Assembly: GCF_003072125.1 (NCBI RefSeq)
Contig: NZ_QCYH01000002.1
Span: 473,405 to 537,404 of the forward strand
Source of the DNA: Pelagivirga sediminicola
GTDB taxonomy: Bacteria > Pseudomonadota > Alphaproteobacteria > Rhodobacterales > Rhodobacteraceae
Reading direction: 5' to 3'
DNA length: 64,000 nucleotides
Shown one piece after another: positions 35,806 to 44,503 of this stretch (position 1 is the stretch's first letter; the number at the start of each line of letters is the position of its first letter). The notes beneath the pieces were generated by a model that saw only the letters and a program-made list of their open reading frames with translations, was not told the DNA's origin and did no database searches. Made by a program: the position numbers and the translations under genes.

Positions 35806-36858
35806 ATGCGAGCCGATGACATTCAGGGCCAGTTCGCCCCGCCGCAGATCGCCCTTGGGCGCATCCGCGCGGTGCTGGCCGAGCAGTATGGCCTTGAGGG
35901 GGATCTGGCCCCTCTCGCGGGCGAGCGCGAGCAGAACCTTCTGCTCGGCGGCGGACCGGCTGGCAAGCGTCATGTCGTCAAGATTTTCCGCCGCGCCGAT
36001 GCGCCGGGCGCCATCGCCTTTCAGACACGCGCGCTGGGCTATCTGGCGCAGAGCCTGCCGGACCTGCCCCTGCCGCGCGTTCACCGGACAAGGTCCGGCG
36101 CGGCGATTCACACGCTGCAGGATCCCGAGAACGGCCCCTGCGATTTTCGCGTCCTCGATTATCTGGAGGGCCAGCCAGTCGAGTTGGGGGAGGCGCCGAC
36201 GCCCGCCCTTGCCGCCGCGGCGGGGCAGCTTGTCGGCGCGGTGACGCGAACGCTCGGCGCGCTGTCCCATGATTTTGGCGCAGAGGTGATCGCGTGGGAC
36301 GTGGCGAACGGGCTGCTGGGCGACGCGCAGTTCTGGGCCATGGGCGGCGGCGACATCCGCGCGCTGGAGGCGCACATGCGGCCCCGTTTCGCCGCCCTCA
36401 TGCCGGTGCTGCGCCGCCAGCGGACGCATGTCGTCTATAATGATGCGCATCTGGAGAACCTTTTGCGCCCCGCGCCGGATGCGGACCGGATCACCGGGCT
36501 GATCGATTTCGGCGATATGTGGCGCGCGCCGGTGGTATGCGATGTGGCGACGCTGGCCCTTGGCTTTGCCGAGGGCGCGCAGGATGCGCCGGGCATGGCG
36601 GCGGCGGCGGTGTCGGGCTATCATGCGGCGTATCCCTTGAGCGGCGCCGAAATTGACCTGATCGAGGATGTGATGATCGCGCGGCAGGTGCTGTCGGTCA
36701 TCCTTTACGACATCAAGCTGGCCGATCCGGCCCTGCAAAGCGACGAGAACACGCAGATGCGCGCGCGCCTGATGGAGCGGTTGGAACGGCTTCTTGCGCT
36801 GCCCTGGGGCCGGATCACTGCCGCGATTCATGCCATTTTGAAGAAAGGCGCGGACTAG
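35806..36858 (+). CDS. APH-fold kinase, hydroxylysine kinase/homoserine kinase-like
   Basis: This 350-residue protein has the aminoglycoside phosphotransferase/choline kinase fold. A lysine in HVVKIFRR (about 56-63) serves the ATP site, the Brenner motif is NDAHLEN with D212 and N217, and the metal motif IDFGD has D233. The resemblance is to the AGPHD1 (hydroxylysine kinase) style rather than to antibiotic-resistance enzymes. It is the first gene of an operon whose next gene encodes an AGXT2L-like PLP enzyme, starting at the base after its TAG. Antibiotic resistance is an unlikely role in this context. Confidence 0.82.
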   Translation: MRADDIQGQFAPPQIALGRIRAVLAEQYGLEGDLAPLAGEREQNLLLGGGPAGKRHVVKIFRRADAPGAIAFQTRALGYLAQSLPDLPLPRVHRTRSGAAIHTLQDPENGPCDFRVLDYLEGQPVELGEAPTPALAAAAGQLVGAVTRTLGALSHDFGAEVIAWDVANGLLGDAQFWAMGGGDIRALEAHMRPRFAALMPVLRRQRTHVVYNDAHLENLLRPAPDADRITGLIDFGDMWRAPVVCDVATLALGFAEGAQDAPGMAAAAVSGYHAAYPLSGAEIDLIEDVMIARQVLSVILYDIKLADPALQSDENTQMRARLMERLERLLALPWGRITAAIHAILKKGAD

Positions 36859-38166
36859 ATGAAGACCGGCGATCTGATGGCCCGCCGCCAGCGCGCGCTG
36901 GCCCCGTTCCATTATCATATGTTCGAGCGCCCGCTGCATATCGTGCGCGGCGAGGGCGTCTGGCTGTGGGATGCGGATGGGCGCAAATATCTCGATTGCT
37001 ACAACAATGTGCCCTCAGTCGGGCATGCACATCCGCGCATCGTGGCCGCGATGAGCACGCAGGCGGCGCAGCTGAATACGCATACGCGCTATCTGCACGA
37101 GGGGATCGTGACGCTGGCCGAGCGGTTGCTGGCGCGCCTGCCGGACGGCATCGACACCAGCGCCTTTGTCTGCACCGGATCGGAGGCGAATGATCTGGCG
37201 TTGCAGATGGCGCGCCTGTTTACCGGCGCAGAGGGCGTCGTAGTTTATGATGGTGCCTATCACGGCAATACCGCGCTAACGCTGGCGGCATCGCCGTCCG
37301 AATACCCGCCGGCGGAGCGGCCTGAATGGCTGGCGGTGCTGGAGGCGCCAAACCTTTATCGCGGCGCTGTCCTGAGGGACGATCCGGCGCCGGGGCAGGC
37401 CCTGCTTGCGCGCGCCGTGGCCGCGCTGGATGCGCTGGAGGCACGGGGGCAGCGGATTGGCTGCCTTTTGCTGGATTGCGCCTGGGATTCCAACGGCCCG
37501 CTTCTGGCGCCGGTGGATTACGTGCAGGGCCTGTGCGCCGAGATCCGTGCGCGCGGCGGGTTGATCGTCTGCGACGAGGTGCAGGCCGGGTATTGCCGCA
37601 TGGGCGCGCAATGGTGGGGCTTTCAGCGTTATGGCATCACGCCCGACATCGTCACCTGCGGCAAGCCGATGGGCGCCGGCCATCCCGTTGCCGCCGTGTT
37701 CATGCGCCGCGATATCGCCGAGCGTATGGCCGCGCATCAGGTCTATTTCAACACGTTCGGCGGCAATCCGGTGTCGGCAGCCGTCGCAAACGCGGTGATC
37801 GACGTGATCGAGGATGAGGGGCTGATGGATAACAGCGCACGCACCGGGGCCTATTTTCTGGCCGCGTTGCAGGAGCTTCAGGCGCGGCATCCGGTGATCG
37901 GCGATATCCAGGGCGTGGGGCTTTTCCATGGTCTGGACATGGTGCGGGACGCGGGCACCAAGGCGCCGTTCGGGCGCGCGGACATGGCGCGCCTTGGCAA
38001 TCTGATCGCGCAGGAGGGCGTCATCACCGGCACGTCGGGGCGCCACGGCCAGACGCTCAAGCTGCGCCCGCCGCTTGTGTTCGCGCCCCATGATGCCGAT
38101 CTGGCAGTGCAGGCCATCGACCGGGCGCTCGCATCATTTTCACCGCAGGAGGGACGCCGCGCATGA
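36859..38166 (+). CDS. class III PLP enzyme, AGXT2L phospho-lyase-like
   Basis: This 435-residue fold-type I enzyme of the class III aminotransferase family has the PLP lysine K269 in TCGKPMGAGHPVAA, GSEAND at 107-112, YHGNT at 134-138 and DEVQ at 239-242. The N-terminal YLDCYNNVPSVGHAHP and LNTHTRYLHEGIV closely follow the pattern I recall for human AGXT2L1/2, which eliminate phosphate from phosphoethanolamine or 5-phosphohydroxylysine. Placement directly after a kinase gene supports a phospho-lyase rather than a transaminase. The ordinary aminotransferase alternative remains possible. Confidence 0.82.
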   Translation: MKTGDLMARRQRALAPFHYHMFERPLHIVRGEGVWLWDADGRKYLDCYNNVPSVGHAHPRIVAAMSTQAAQLNTHTRYLHEGIVTLAERLLARLPDGIDTSAFVCTGSEANDLALQMARLFTGAEGVVVYDGAYHGNTALTLAASPSEYPPAERPEWLAVLEAPNLYRGAVLRDDPAPGQALLARAVAALDALEARGQRIGCLLLDCAWDSNGPLLAPVDYVQGLCAEIRARGGLIVCDEVQAGYCRMGAQWWGFQRYGITPDIVTCGKPMGAGHPVAAVFMRRDIAERMAAHQVYFNTFGGNPVSAAVANAVIDVIEDEGLMDNSARTGAYFLAALQELQARHPVIGDIQGVGLFHGLDMVRDAGTKAPFGRADMARLGNLIAQEGVITGTSGRHGQTLKLRPPLVFAPHDADLAVQAIDRALASFSPQEGRRA

Positions 38167-38933
38167 GCCAGGATTTCACCGGAAAGACCGTGCTGATCAC
38201 CGGGGCGACGCGCGGCATCGGGCGCGGCATCGCGCAGGTGTTCGCGGCGCGCGGCGCGTCGGTCATGGCGATCGGACGCAATGATGCGGACGGCGCGGCA
38301 TTGGTCGAGGAACTGCGCTGCGTGGGCGCCCGGGCGGCGTTTCATGCGGGCGACGTGTCGGTCTGGGCCGATGTCGGGGCCAGCGTCGCGGCCGCGCATG
38401 ACGCGTTCGGGCCGGTCGATATCCTGTGCTGCAACGCGGGCATCTATCCCGCCGCCAGCATCGCGGAGATGCCCGTCGAGGAATGGGACCGGGTGATGGC
38501 CGTGAACCTCAAGAGCAGCTTCATGTTCGTCAAGGCCTGCCTGCCCGATTTCCAGGCAAGACCGGGCGGGCGGGCCGTTCTGGTCTCGTCCATCACGGGC
38601 GCGATGAGCGGGCATCCCGGCTGGTCGCATTACGGCGCATCGAAGGCGGGGCAACTGGGATTTCTGCGCTCTGCCGCGCTGGAACTGGCGGCTTGCGGCG
38701 CGACGATCAACGCGGTCCTGCCGGGAAACGTGGCGGCGGATGCAGCGACCGGCGCCGAGCAGGCGTATGAGCGGGCGATGGCCGCGCATATCCCCGTCGG
38801 GCGACTTGGCCAGCCGCAGGAACTGGGCCATGCGGCGGCTTTTCTCGCCTCGCCCGAGGCCGGGTTCATCACCGGCCAGACGCTTGTGGTCGATGGCGGC
38901 CAATCGCTTTTCGAGTATCAGGGCGGGCTCTGA
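38163..38933 (+). CDS. short-chain dehydrogenase/reductase (second of two)
   Basis: This 256-residue classical SDR has TGATRGIG at 13-20, NAG near 91-93, the catalytic serine in LVSSITG and Y157/K161 in YGASK. Its ATG overlaps the stop of the PLP enzyme as ATGA, so the two are translationally coupled. It would oxidise or reduce the semialdehyde or alcohol made by the preceding enzymes. It is a distant paralogue of the SDR at 34885. Confidence 0.88.
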   Translation: MSQDFTGKTVLITGATRGIGRGIAQVFAARGASVMAIGRNDADGAALVEELRCVGARAAFHAGDVSVWADVGASVAAAHDAFGPVDILCCNAGIYPAASIAEMPVEEWDRVMAVNLKSSFMFVKACLPDFQARPGGRAVLVSSITGAMSGHPGWSHYGASKAGQLGFLRSAALELAACGATINAVLPGNVAADAATGAEQAYERAMAAHIPVGRLGQPQELGHAAAFLASPEAGFITGQTLVVDGGQSLFEYQGGL

Positions 38934-39111
38934 CAGCGGCTTTGCTGCCTGCGCGTCCTGCATTTGCGGGGGCTGTACGGGCCATGCAGGCCGGGGCCGC
39001 GCGGTTCCGTTCAAAATCAAACATATTTTTTACCTCGGGGCGAAACCGTATGCGGGTCGCGGCGTTGTGATCCCGACGCAGCAATGCGCAGTTTGAAACG
39101 AGGAGAAGAAC

Positions 39112-40005
39112 ATGAAACGCTTTTTGACCACGACCGCAATCGTATTGGCAATGACCGGCACCGCGCACGCGCAGTCGGACACAGGCTCGTTCGGGCAGGT
39201 GACCTATCAGGAAGGTGATTTCTATGCCTCCGACCTGATCGGCATGCGCATCTACAATTCCGAGACCCAGATGGACGCAGATGCCACCATCGCGGATGGC
39301 GGCGAGCAGGAATGGGATGACATCGGCGAGATCAACGACATCATCGTCACCAAGGATGGTCAGGTCAGCGCCGTTATTCTGGGCGTCGGGGGCTTCCTCG
39401 GCATGGGCGAGCGTGACGTGAGCGTGTCCATGGACGACATCACCGTCGTTCGCGAAGAAGGCGACAGCGACGACCGTTTCCTGGTGGTCTCGACCTCCAA
39501 GGAGGCGCTGGAAGCAGCACCTGCCTATGAGCGCGCCGATGCGGACATGGATGCCGATGTGGCCAATGACGATGTGGCCAATGATGATGCTGCAGCGACA
39601 GATGATGCTGCGGTGGTGAAAGACGAAGCCGCAGCCGATGGCACCATGGCCGCACAGGAAGGCCAGCGCCAGATGCTGACACGTCCGGCCGTCGAGCGCG
39701 AAGGCTATGCCGAAGCGGACATGGAAATGGTCAGCCAGATGACATCCGAAGATCTGGAAGGCACCACTGTCTACGGCGCCAATGACGAAAGTGTCGGCGA
39801 GATCGAATCGCTTATCGTCGGTGACGACGGCAAAGTGAGCGAGATCGTCATCAATGTCGGCGGTTTCCTCGGCCTTGGCGAAAAGCCGGTTGCAGTCACC
39901 TTTGACGAGCTGCAGATCTTGCGCGAAGAGGGCGGCGACGACTACCGCATCTATATCGACAGCACCGAACAGGCGCTGGAAGCACAGCCCGAATTCGAGG
40001 GTTGA
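39112..40005 (+). CDS. exported tandem PRC-barrel domain protein
   Basis: This 297-residue protein has a signal peptide of about 20 residues (AMTGTAHAQ). Two PRC-barrel units follow, about 35-130 and 200-295. Each contains an IGEI/VGEI strand, a GKVS or GQVS turn, and a VGGFLG-(ML)-GE motif, and each ends with a related TEQ/SKEALEA segment. They are joined by an acidic Asp/Ala-rich linker with the repeat VANDDVANDD. PRC-barrels in exported proteins may bind membranes or electron carriers; the function is not established. GAGGAGAAG precedes the ATG. Confidence 0.9.
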   Translation: MKRFLTTTAIVLAMTGTAHAQSDTGSFGQVTYQEGDFYASDLIGMRIYNSETQMDADATIADGGEQEWDDIGEINDIIVTKDGQVSAVILGVGGFLGMGERDVSVSMDDITVVREEGDSDDRFLVVSTSKEALEAAPAYERADADMDADVANDDVANDDAAATDDAAVVKDEAAADGTMAAQEGQRQMLTRPAVEREGYAEADMEMVSQMTSEDLEGTTVYGANDESVGEIESLIVGDDGKVSEIVINVGGFLGLGEKPVAVTFDELQILREEGGDDYRIYIDSTEQALEAQPEFEG

Positions 40006-40031
40006 TCGCCACAGCGATATGACAGACATCA

Positions 40032-40060
40032 GGCCCATCCCTTGCGGATGGGCCTTTTTC
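40032..40060 (+). terminator. Rho-independent terminator after the PRC-barrel gene
   Basis: GGCCCATCC and GGATGGGCC form a perfect 9-bp stem with a five-base loop (CTTGC), followed by TTTTTC. Confidence 0.9.
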
Positions 40061-40142
40061 TTGTGCGCATGGGGCCTGCACGGGTAGGGTCGGGCGCCCG
40101 GCGACAGCCGCGGCGCAGGCAGTCAAGGGAGAGGGGTGCAGC

Positions 40143-41834
40143 ATGACCGGCGCGCGGATCATAGGGATGAGACTGGCGGCGCTGGTGCTGGCGCTTGCGC
40201 CGGTGGCGGCGGCCGGGCCGGGCGGCGCGCAGGAGGCGGCGGCCGAATGGTACGAGGCGCCTGCAGAGATTGTCAGCGCACCGCAGAATGCGACCGACAT
40301 CCAGCGCCGCACGCCGCGCGAAAGCGTGCGCAACTTCATCGAGGTCTCGGATGCCGGGCGCCATGACGCCGCGGCGTATTTCCTCAACCTGTCCGATCTG
40401 CCCCAGGACGAGCGCGCCGCGGCGGGCGCCGATCTGGCGCGCCAGTTGGCCATCGTGATCGACCGCCAGCTCTGGATCGACTGGGCAAGCCTGTCTGCGC
40501 GGCCCGATGCGATGCAGGAACATGGCGGCGCCAACAGTGCGCTGGCCGGCAAGGCGCGCCGCGATCTGGGGCTGAAGCTGGCGCAGGTGGACGGGCAGGC
40601 CTATGAGATCCGCCTCGGGCGCTACAAGGCCGAGGGCGCCGATCCTGTCTGGCTTTTCACGCCGCAGACGGTGGACAATATCCCCGTGCTCTATCGTGCT
40701 TTCGGCCCCGCCTGGTTCGAGCGGCACATTCCCGACCAATTGACCCAGAGGGTGGCGGGGCTGCGGCTCTGGGAATGGATCCTGCTGCCATTGATGCTGG
40801 GTGCGCTTTTCGGGCTGGGATGGGCGGCGCAGCGGCTGGTTGGCTTTGTCGGTGCGCGCCTGCCCAAATCCTATCTGCGTCAGGCGATGGAGCGTTCACG
40901 CGTGCCCATGGGCCTTGTCGTCGTGGCGATCGCGGCGCAGTTCATGCTGGAGCTGGGGGTGTCCTTTTCCGGGCCCGCCACCACGATATTGCGGCCCTTC
41001 CTTCTGATCGTGATGGTGTCGGGGATCGGCCTGACCGCCTTGCGTGTCGTCGACGCCATTCTGGACCGCATCACCCTGCGGGTGATCGGCGATATCGACG
41101 ACACGCGCAGCCTGGACGAGCGCGAGCTTTATACCTCGATCTACGCCGTGCGGCGGATCATCGTGCTGCTGATGGTCGGGATCGCGATCATCGTCGTTTT
41201 GTCTCGGCTGAACCTTTTTGACACGCTCGGCATGTCGCTGCTGGCCTCGGCGGGCCTGCTGACGGTGCTTCTGGGGATCGCGGGGCAGGCGGTGCTGGGC
41301 AATATCATGGCCTCGCTTCAGATCGCATTGGCCAAGCCCATCCGCATCGGCGACAGCATCCTGTTCGAGGATGACTGGGCCTATGTCGAAAGCATCTTCT
41401 ACACGTTCCTGCGCCTGCGCACCTGGGACGAGCGGCGCATCATCGTGCCAGTCAAGTATTTCGTCTCACAACCGTTCGAGAACTGGTCGGTCACGGATGC
41501 GCGCATCCTCAAGACGATCACGCTCTTTCTGGATCACAAGGCCGATATCGACACGCTGCGCGAGGTGTTTTTCGATCTGGCCAAGCAGGATGAGGGCGTG
41601 ATCGAACCGGAGGAGCATCTTTTCGCGGCCGTCACAGATCACACGGCGCACGGGCAGGAAATGTCGTTCTACGCCATGTCGCCCGATCCCTCGACAGGCT
41701 GGTCCACGGCGATGCGGCTGCGCGAGAAGCTGCTGGCACATATCCGGGAAAACCATCCCGACTGGTGGCCGCAAGAGCGGTTCCTGTCCGGCGCGGGCGA
41801 GGGCAGCCGCAAGGCAGCGGCGGCGGCGGACTGA
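40143..41834 (+). CDS. mechanosensitive ion channel family protein (MscS-type)
   Basis: This 563-residue channel has an exported N-terminal domain (signal to about residue 30, periplasmic part to about 190), four or more membrane segments and a MscS core with LLASAGLLTVLLGIAGQAVLGNIMASLQIALAKPIRIGDSI (about 355-405). The following cytosolic beta domain has WAYVESIFYTFLRLRTWDERR. It resembles large MscS variants such as YbdG-type or DUF3772-like channels. It would release solutes on hypo-osmotic shock. It converges with the BrkB-family gene. Confidence 0.9.
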   Translation: MTGARIIGMRLAALVLALAPVAAAGPGGAQEAAAEWYEAPAEIVSAPQNATDIQRRTPRESVRNFIEVSDAGRHDAAAYFLNLSDLPQDERAAAGADLARQLAIVIDRQLWIDWASLSARPDAMQEHGGANSALAGKARRDLGLKLAQVDGQAYEIRLGRYKAEGADPVWLFTPQTVDNIPVLYRAFGPAWFERHIPDQLTQRVAGLRLWEWILLPLMLGALFGLGWAAQRLVGFVGARLPKSYLRQAMERSRVPMGLVVVAIAAQFMLELGVSFSGPATTILRPFLLIVMVSGIGLTALRVVDAILDRITLRVIGDIDDTRSLDERELYTSIYAVRRIIVLLMVGIAIIVVLSRLNLFDTLGMSLLASAGLLTVLLGIAGQAVLGNIMASLQIALAKPIRIGDSILFEDDWAYVESIFYTFLRLRTWDERRIIVPVKYFVSQPFENWSVTDARILKTITLFLDHKADIDTLREVFFDLAKQDEGVIEPEEHLFAAVTDHTAHGQEMSFYAMSPDPSTGWSTAMRLREKLLAHIRENHPDWWPQERFLSGAGEGSRKAAAAAD

Positions 41835-41862
41835 CCCCCGCCGCCGCGCGGGCCGCGCCAGG

Positions 41863-42807
41863 TCAGTCCTGACGCCCGCCCAGATTGTCGGCCTTTTCCG
41901 CGCCGCGCTGTCCCATCGGCTCGTCCGCGCCGATAGTGGTGTCATAGCGCGTCTGCGCCTCCATCTCGGCGTTCAGCTCCGCGCCCATGATCACGATATA
42001 GGCCGAGATCCAGAGCCACATCAGCAGAACGATTGCGCCGCCCAGCGAGCCGAAGCTTTCGTTGTAGGAGCCGAAATTCGCGACATAGATGCCGAACCCG
42101 ATCGACGCGATCAGCCACAGCACGCAGGCGATGATCGATCCGGGCGAGGCCCACCGCCATTCCGCGCGGTCCCGATCCGGCCCGAACCGGTAGAGAAACG
42201 CGAGCGCGGCCATGAGCAGAACCAGCATGAGCAGCCAACTGGCGGCGGTGATGGCAAACTCCGCCCCTTGTCCAAGCGACACGAAGGACAGCGCCACGGG
42301 CACCGCCATCAACAGCACCATCGCCAGAACCGCGCCGAGGATCAGCGCCAGCGTGAGGCCAAGCGTGATCACCTTCAGCCAGATGAAGCCGCGCGTCTCT
42401 TCCTCGTCATAGGCAACATTCAGACCCTCGATCAAAGCGGCCACGCCCTTGGACGCCGCATATATCGCCAGCATGATACCCAGCACCGCGGCCAGCCCCA
42501 GACCGCCCTGGCGCGAGCCTGCGACCTTTTCGGCCTGCGACATGATGATTGATGCCACCTCGCGCGGCATGATGTCGGTCAGGGTCTGCAATTCCTCGAC
42601 GATCTGGCCCGGCTCCACCAGCAGCCCGCCGATGGCAAGAAGCGCCGTCAGCGCCGGAAAGAGGGCGAGCAGCACGTAAAAGGCGATGCCCGCGGCAATC
42701 AGCCCGACATGATCGCTGGCCATCTCGTCCTTGACGCGAAAGGCGATATCCTTCCAGCCCTTGGCCGGAATATGGGTGGGTTTTTCAGCGTGCCTGCCAC
42801 GGGCCAT
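41863..42807 (-). CDS. YihY/virulence factor BrkB family membrane protein
   Basis: This 314-residue inner-membrane protein has six hydrophobic segments. Recognisable blocks are GLIAAGIAFYVLLALFPALTALLAI, the AIYAASKGVAALIEGLNVAYDEEETRGF loop, and the LWISAYIVIMGAELNAEME ending that typifies the family. Once called RNase BN, these proteins have an uncertain transport role. It is the last gene of the leftward envelope operon, behind a strong hairpin. Confidence 0.92.
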   Translation of the reverse strand: MARGRHAEKPTHIPAKGWKDIAFRVKDEMASDHVGLIAAGIAFYVLLALFPALTALLAIGGLLVEPGQIVEELQTLTDIMPREVASIIMSQAEKVAGSRQGGLGLAAVLGIMLAIYAASKGVAALIEGLNVAYDEEETRGFIWLKVITLGLTLALILGAVLAMVLLMAVPVALSFVSLGQGAEFAITAASWLLMLVLLMAALAFLYRFGPDRDRAEWRWASPGSIIACVLWLIASIGFGIYVANFGSYNESFGSLGGAIVLLMWLWISAYIVIMGAELNAEMEAQTRYDTTIGADEPMGQRGAEKADNLGGRQD

Positions 42808-42838
42808 CGGGATCGCTCCTGCTACGAAGATATGGGGC

Positions 42839-42867
42839 AGGGCGGCCCGGCATCACCGGGCCGCCCT
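42839..42867 (-). other. 12-bp perfect hairpin inside the envelope operon
   Basis: AGGGCGGCCCGG and CCGGGCCGCCCT form a 12-bp stem with a five-base loop between the DUF3618 stop (42889) and the BrkB start (42807). No uridine run follows on the transcribed strand, which suggests mRNA processing or partial attenuation rather than full termination. Confidence 0.6.
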
Positions 42868-42888
42868 GAATGCATGCTGACAGGCTGC

Positions 42889-44115
42889 TCAGCTGTCTTT
42901 CTTGACGTCGCCGAGGTTTTCCTCCTCGGCCTTGTCCTTCACGGCGCCCGCGACGCGGTCCGCTGCGGATTTGGCCTTGCGGGCGGCCGCATCGGTTGCA
43001 TCGGCCGCGTCCCCTTGCAGGTCCGACGCGACATTCTTGGCCTCGTCGATGCCGGCCTTGGCGACGCGCTGCGCCTTTTCCACCTCTTCGTGGTAGATGC
43101 GCTCGGCCTCGTCATAGAGATCGTCGCTGTATTCGCCGACATATTCGTCCTCAAGCCGCGTGCGCGGCAAGGCGCCCGCGACGGCCGCGCCCACGGCAAA
43201 GGCCAGCGCGCCCACGACAAGCGGATGCTCTTCGTAGAAATCGGCGACCTGATCGGCCCCGCGGTTGAGCCGCCGCGCCGCCGCGTCGCGCGCGTCCATG
43301 GCCCGGGCGCGGGCCGCGGCGATGCGCTCGCGCGCCTCTTCGGACAGATGCTCGGTGCCCTCGCTCAGGCGGCGCTGCACGGCGTCGGCATGATGCGCGG
43401 CGCTGCTCCAGACATTGCCCGCGGCGTCGCGCACGCTTTGCGCGGCGCTGCTGGCGGTATCGGCGGCGCCCTGCACCGCGTCGCGGACGGTGCCGGCGGC
43501 CTTGCCGGCGCCGGACGAGACGGCATCCGCCGCGCTGGACGAGCTCGACGCGACAGCGTCGCGCGCGCCGCTTGCCGCATCACGGACGTGATCGCCGACA
43601 TGCGAGCTGGCCTCGGACACGCGCGCGCCCAGCGAAGGGCCGCCGTGGTGGCTGCCCTCCAGCTCGCCGCGGTCCCAGTCGCGCGCCCATGCGGGCTGTC
43701 CGGGGTTCGGGCGGTCCGCTGTCTGGCGGGCTCCTACCTGCCGGGCTGCTGTCTTGGGGCCGGTATAGCTGGCGCCGCGCCGGGCTGCGTATTGCGGCAC
43801 GTCCTCGTCGAAATCGCGGCGGTCTCGCGGTGCGCTGTAGCGATCATCATAGCCGGACGCCTTGCGATTGTTGCCGAACATCAGCCATGCAAGGCCGACA
43901 CCGGTCAGCGCCAGCGCCACGGGATTATCGCGCGCCGATTGCGCCACCGAGCGGCCGAAATCGCCGCCATGTTCGCGCACCTGATCGCCGAATTGCTGGA
44001 ACATGCCGTCAAAGGACAGGCGGTTCTGCAATCCGTCGATGGAATCGCGCAGCCCGGCGCGTTCGCGCTCGATCTCGCGCTCGATGTCTTCGGGGGAACG
44101 GGTATCATTTGTCAT
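42889..44115 (-). CDS. DUF3618 domain protein with long helical repeats
   Basis: In this 408-residue protein, DUF3618 is at the N-terminus (SPEDIEREIERERAGLRDSIDGL), followed by a short hydrophobic segment (ALALTGVGLAWLMFG, about 70-85). A long alanine/serine-rich helical region (about 145-300) follows, then a second hydrophobic helix (VVGALAFAVGAAVAGALP) and a late-embryogenesis-like tail (KAKSAADRVAGAVKDKAEE). The start is ATG 44115, nine bases after AAAGG, overlapping the DUF1469 gene by 11 bases. The role is probably membrane-associated stress tolerance, which is an inference. Confidence 0.85.
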   Translation of the reverse strand: MTNDTRSPEDIEREIERERAGLRDSIDGLQNRLSFDGMFQQFGDQVREHGGDFGRSVAQSARDNPVALALTGVGLAWLMFGNNRKASGYDDRYSAPRDRRDFDEDVPQYAARRGASYTGPKTAARQVGARQTADRPNPGQPAWARDWDRGELEGSHHGGPSLGARVSEASSHVGDHVRDAASGARDAVASSSSSAADAVSSGAGKAAGTVRDAVQGAADTASSAAQSVRDAAGNVWSSAAHHADAVQRRLSEGTEHLSEEARERIAAARARAMDARDAAARRLNRGADQVADFYEEHPLVVGALAFAVGAAVAGALPRTRLEDEYVGEYSDDLYDEAERIYHEEVEKAQRVAKAGIDEAKNVASDLQGDAADATDAAARKAKSAADRVAGAVKDKAEEENLGDVKKDS

Positions 44116-44503
44116 CGTAGGCATCCTTTATGGCATGTGCATCACGCTTGACGTTCTTGGTCGTGCGCGACGGTGCGAGGCTGGACAGCTTGAGGTCATT
44201 GACCCCCTTGCCGACCATGACGAAGGCGATGATGGCCAGGACCGCACCGACGATCAGCGCGCTCCAGCCCGCATCGATCCCGGCCTCGGTCAGGGCGGCG
44301 ACAAGCGCCGCGGAGAGGACATTCAGCGCCGTGAGGGCGATGATGACCGCGCCCACGATCAGCCCGAGCGCCACCGCCGCCTTGTTGAGGTTCTCCGACA
44401 TCTCGGCGCGGGCCAGGTCCACTTCCTTGCGCACCAGCGCGCTGACGTGGTTGAGCGCCTCGCCCAGCATGTCGGTTACGGATTTGTTGTTCGCATCGCT
44501 CAT
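44105..44503 (-). CDS. DUF1469 / phage holin superfamily III-like protein
   Basis: This 132-residue protein has a helical N-terminus (LGEALNHVSALVRKEVDLARAEM) and two or more hydrophobic hairpins (AAVALGLIVGAVIIALTALNVLSAALVAAL, then SALIVGAVLAIIAFVMVGKGV). This is the Actinobacterial Holin-X/DUF1469 layout, common outside phages as a stress-operon membrane protein. No phage genes are nearby, so lysis is not implied. It overlaps the upstream gene by four bases and the downstream gene by eleven. Confidence 0.88.
   Translation of the reverse strand: MSDANNKSVTDMLGEALNHVSALVRKEVDLARAEMSENLNKAAVALGLIVGAVIIALTALNVLSAALVAALTEAGIDAGWSALIVGAVLAIIAFVMVGKGVNDLKLSSLAPSRTTKNVKRDAHAIKDAYDDK

Noticed and set aside
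35806..36858. Aminoglycoside resistance gene
   Set aside because: The APH fold is generic. The operon context and motif style indicate a metabolic kinase.
35617..36939. 5' extension of the SDR on the minus strand to 36939
   Set aside because: The SDR begins at 35616 with a strong ribosome-binding site. The extension is antisense to the kinase.
44105..44503. Phage holin as evidence of a prophage
   Set aside because: DUF1469 proteins are widespread in chromosomal stress operons, and no other phage gene is present.
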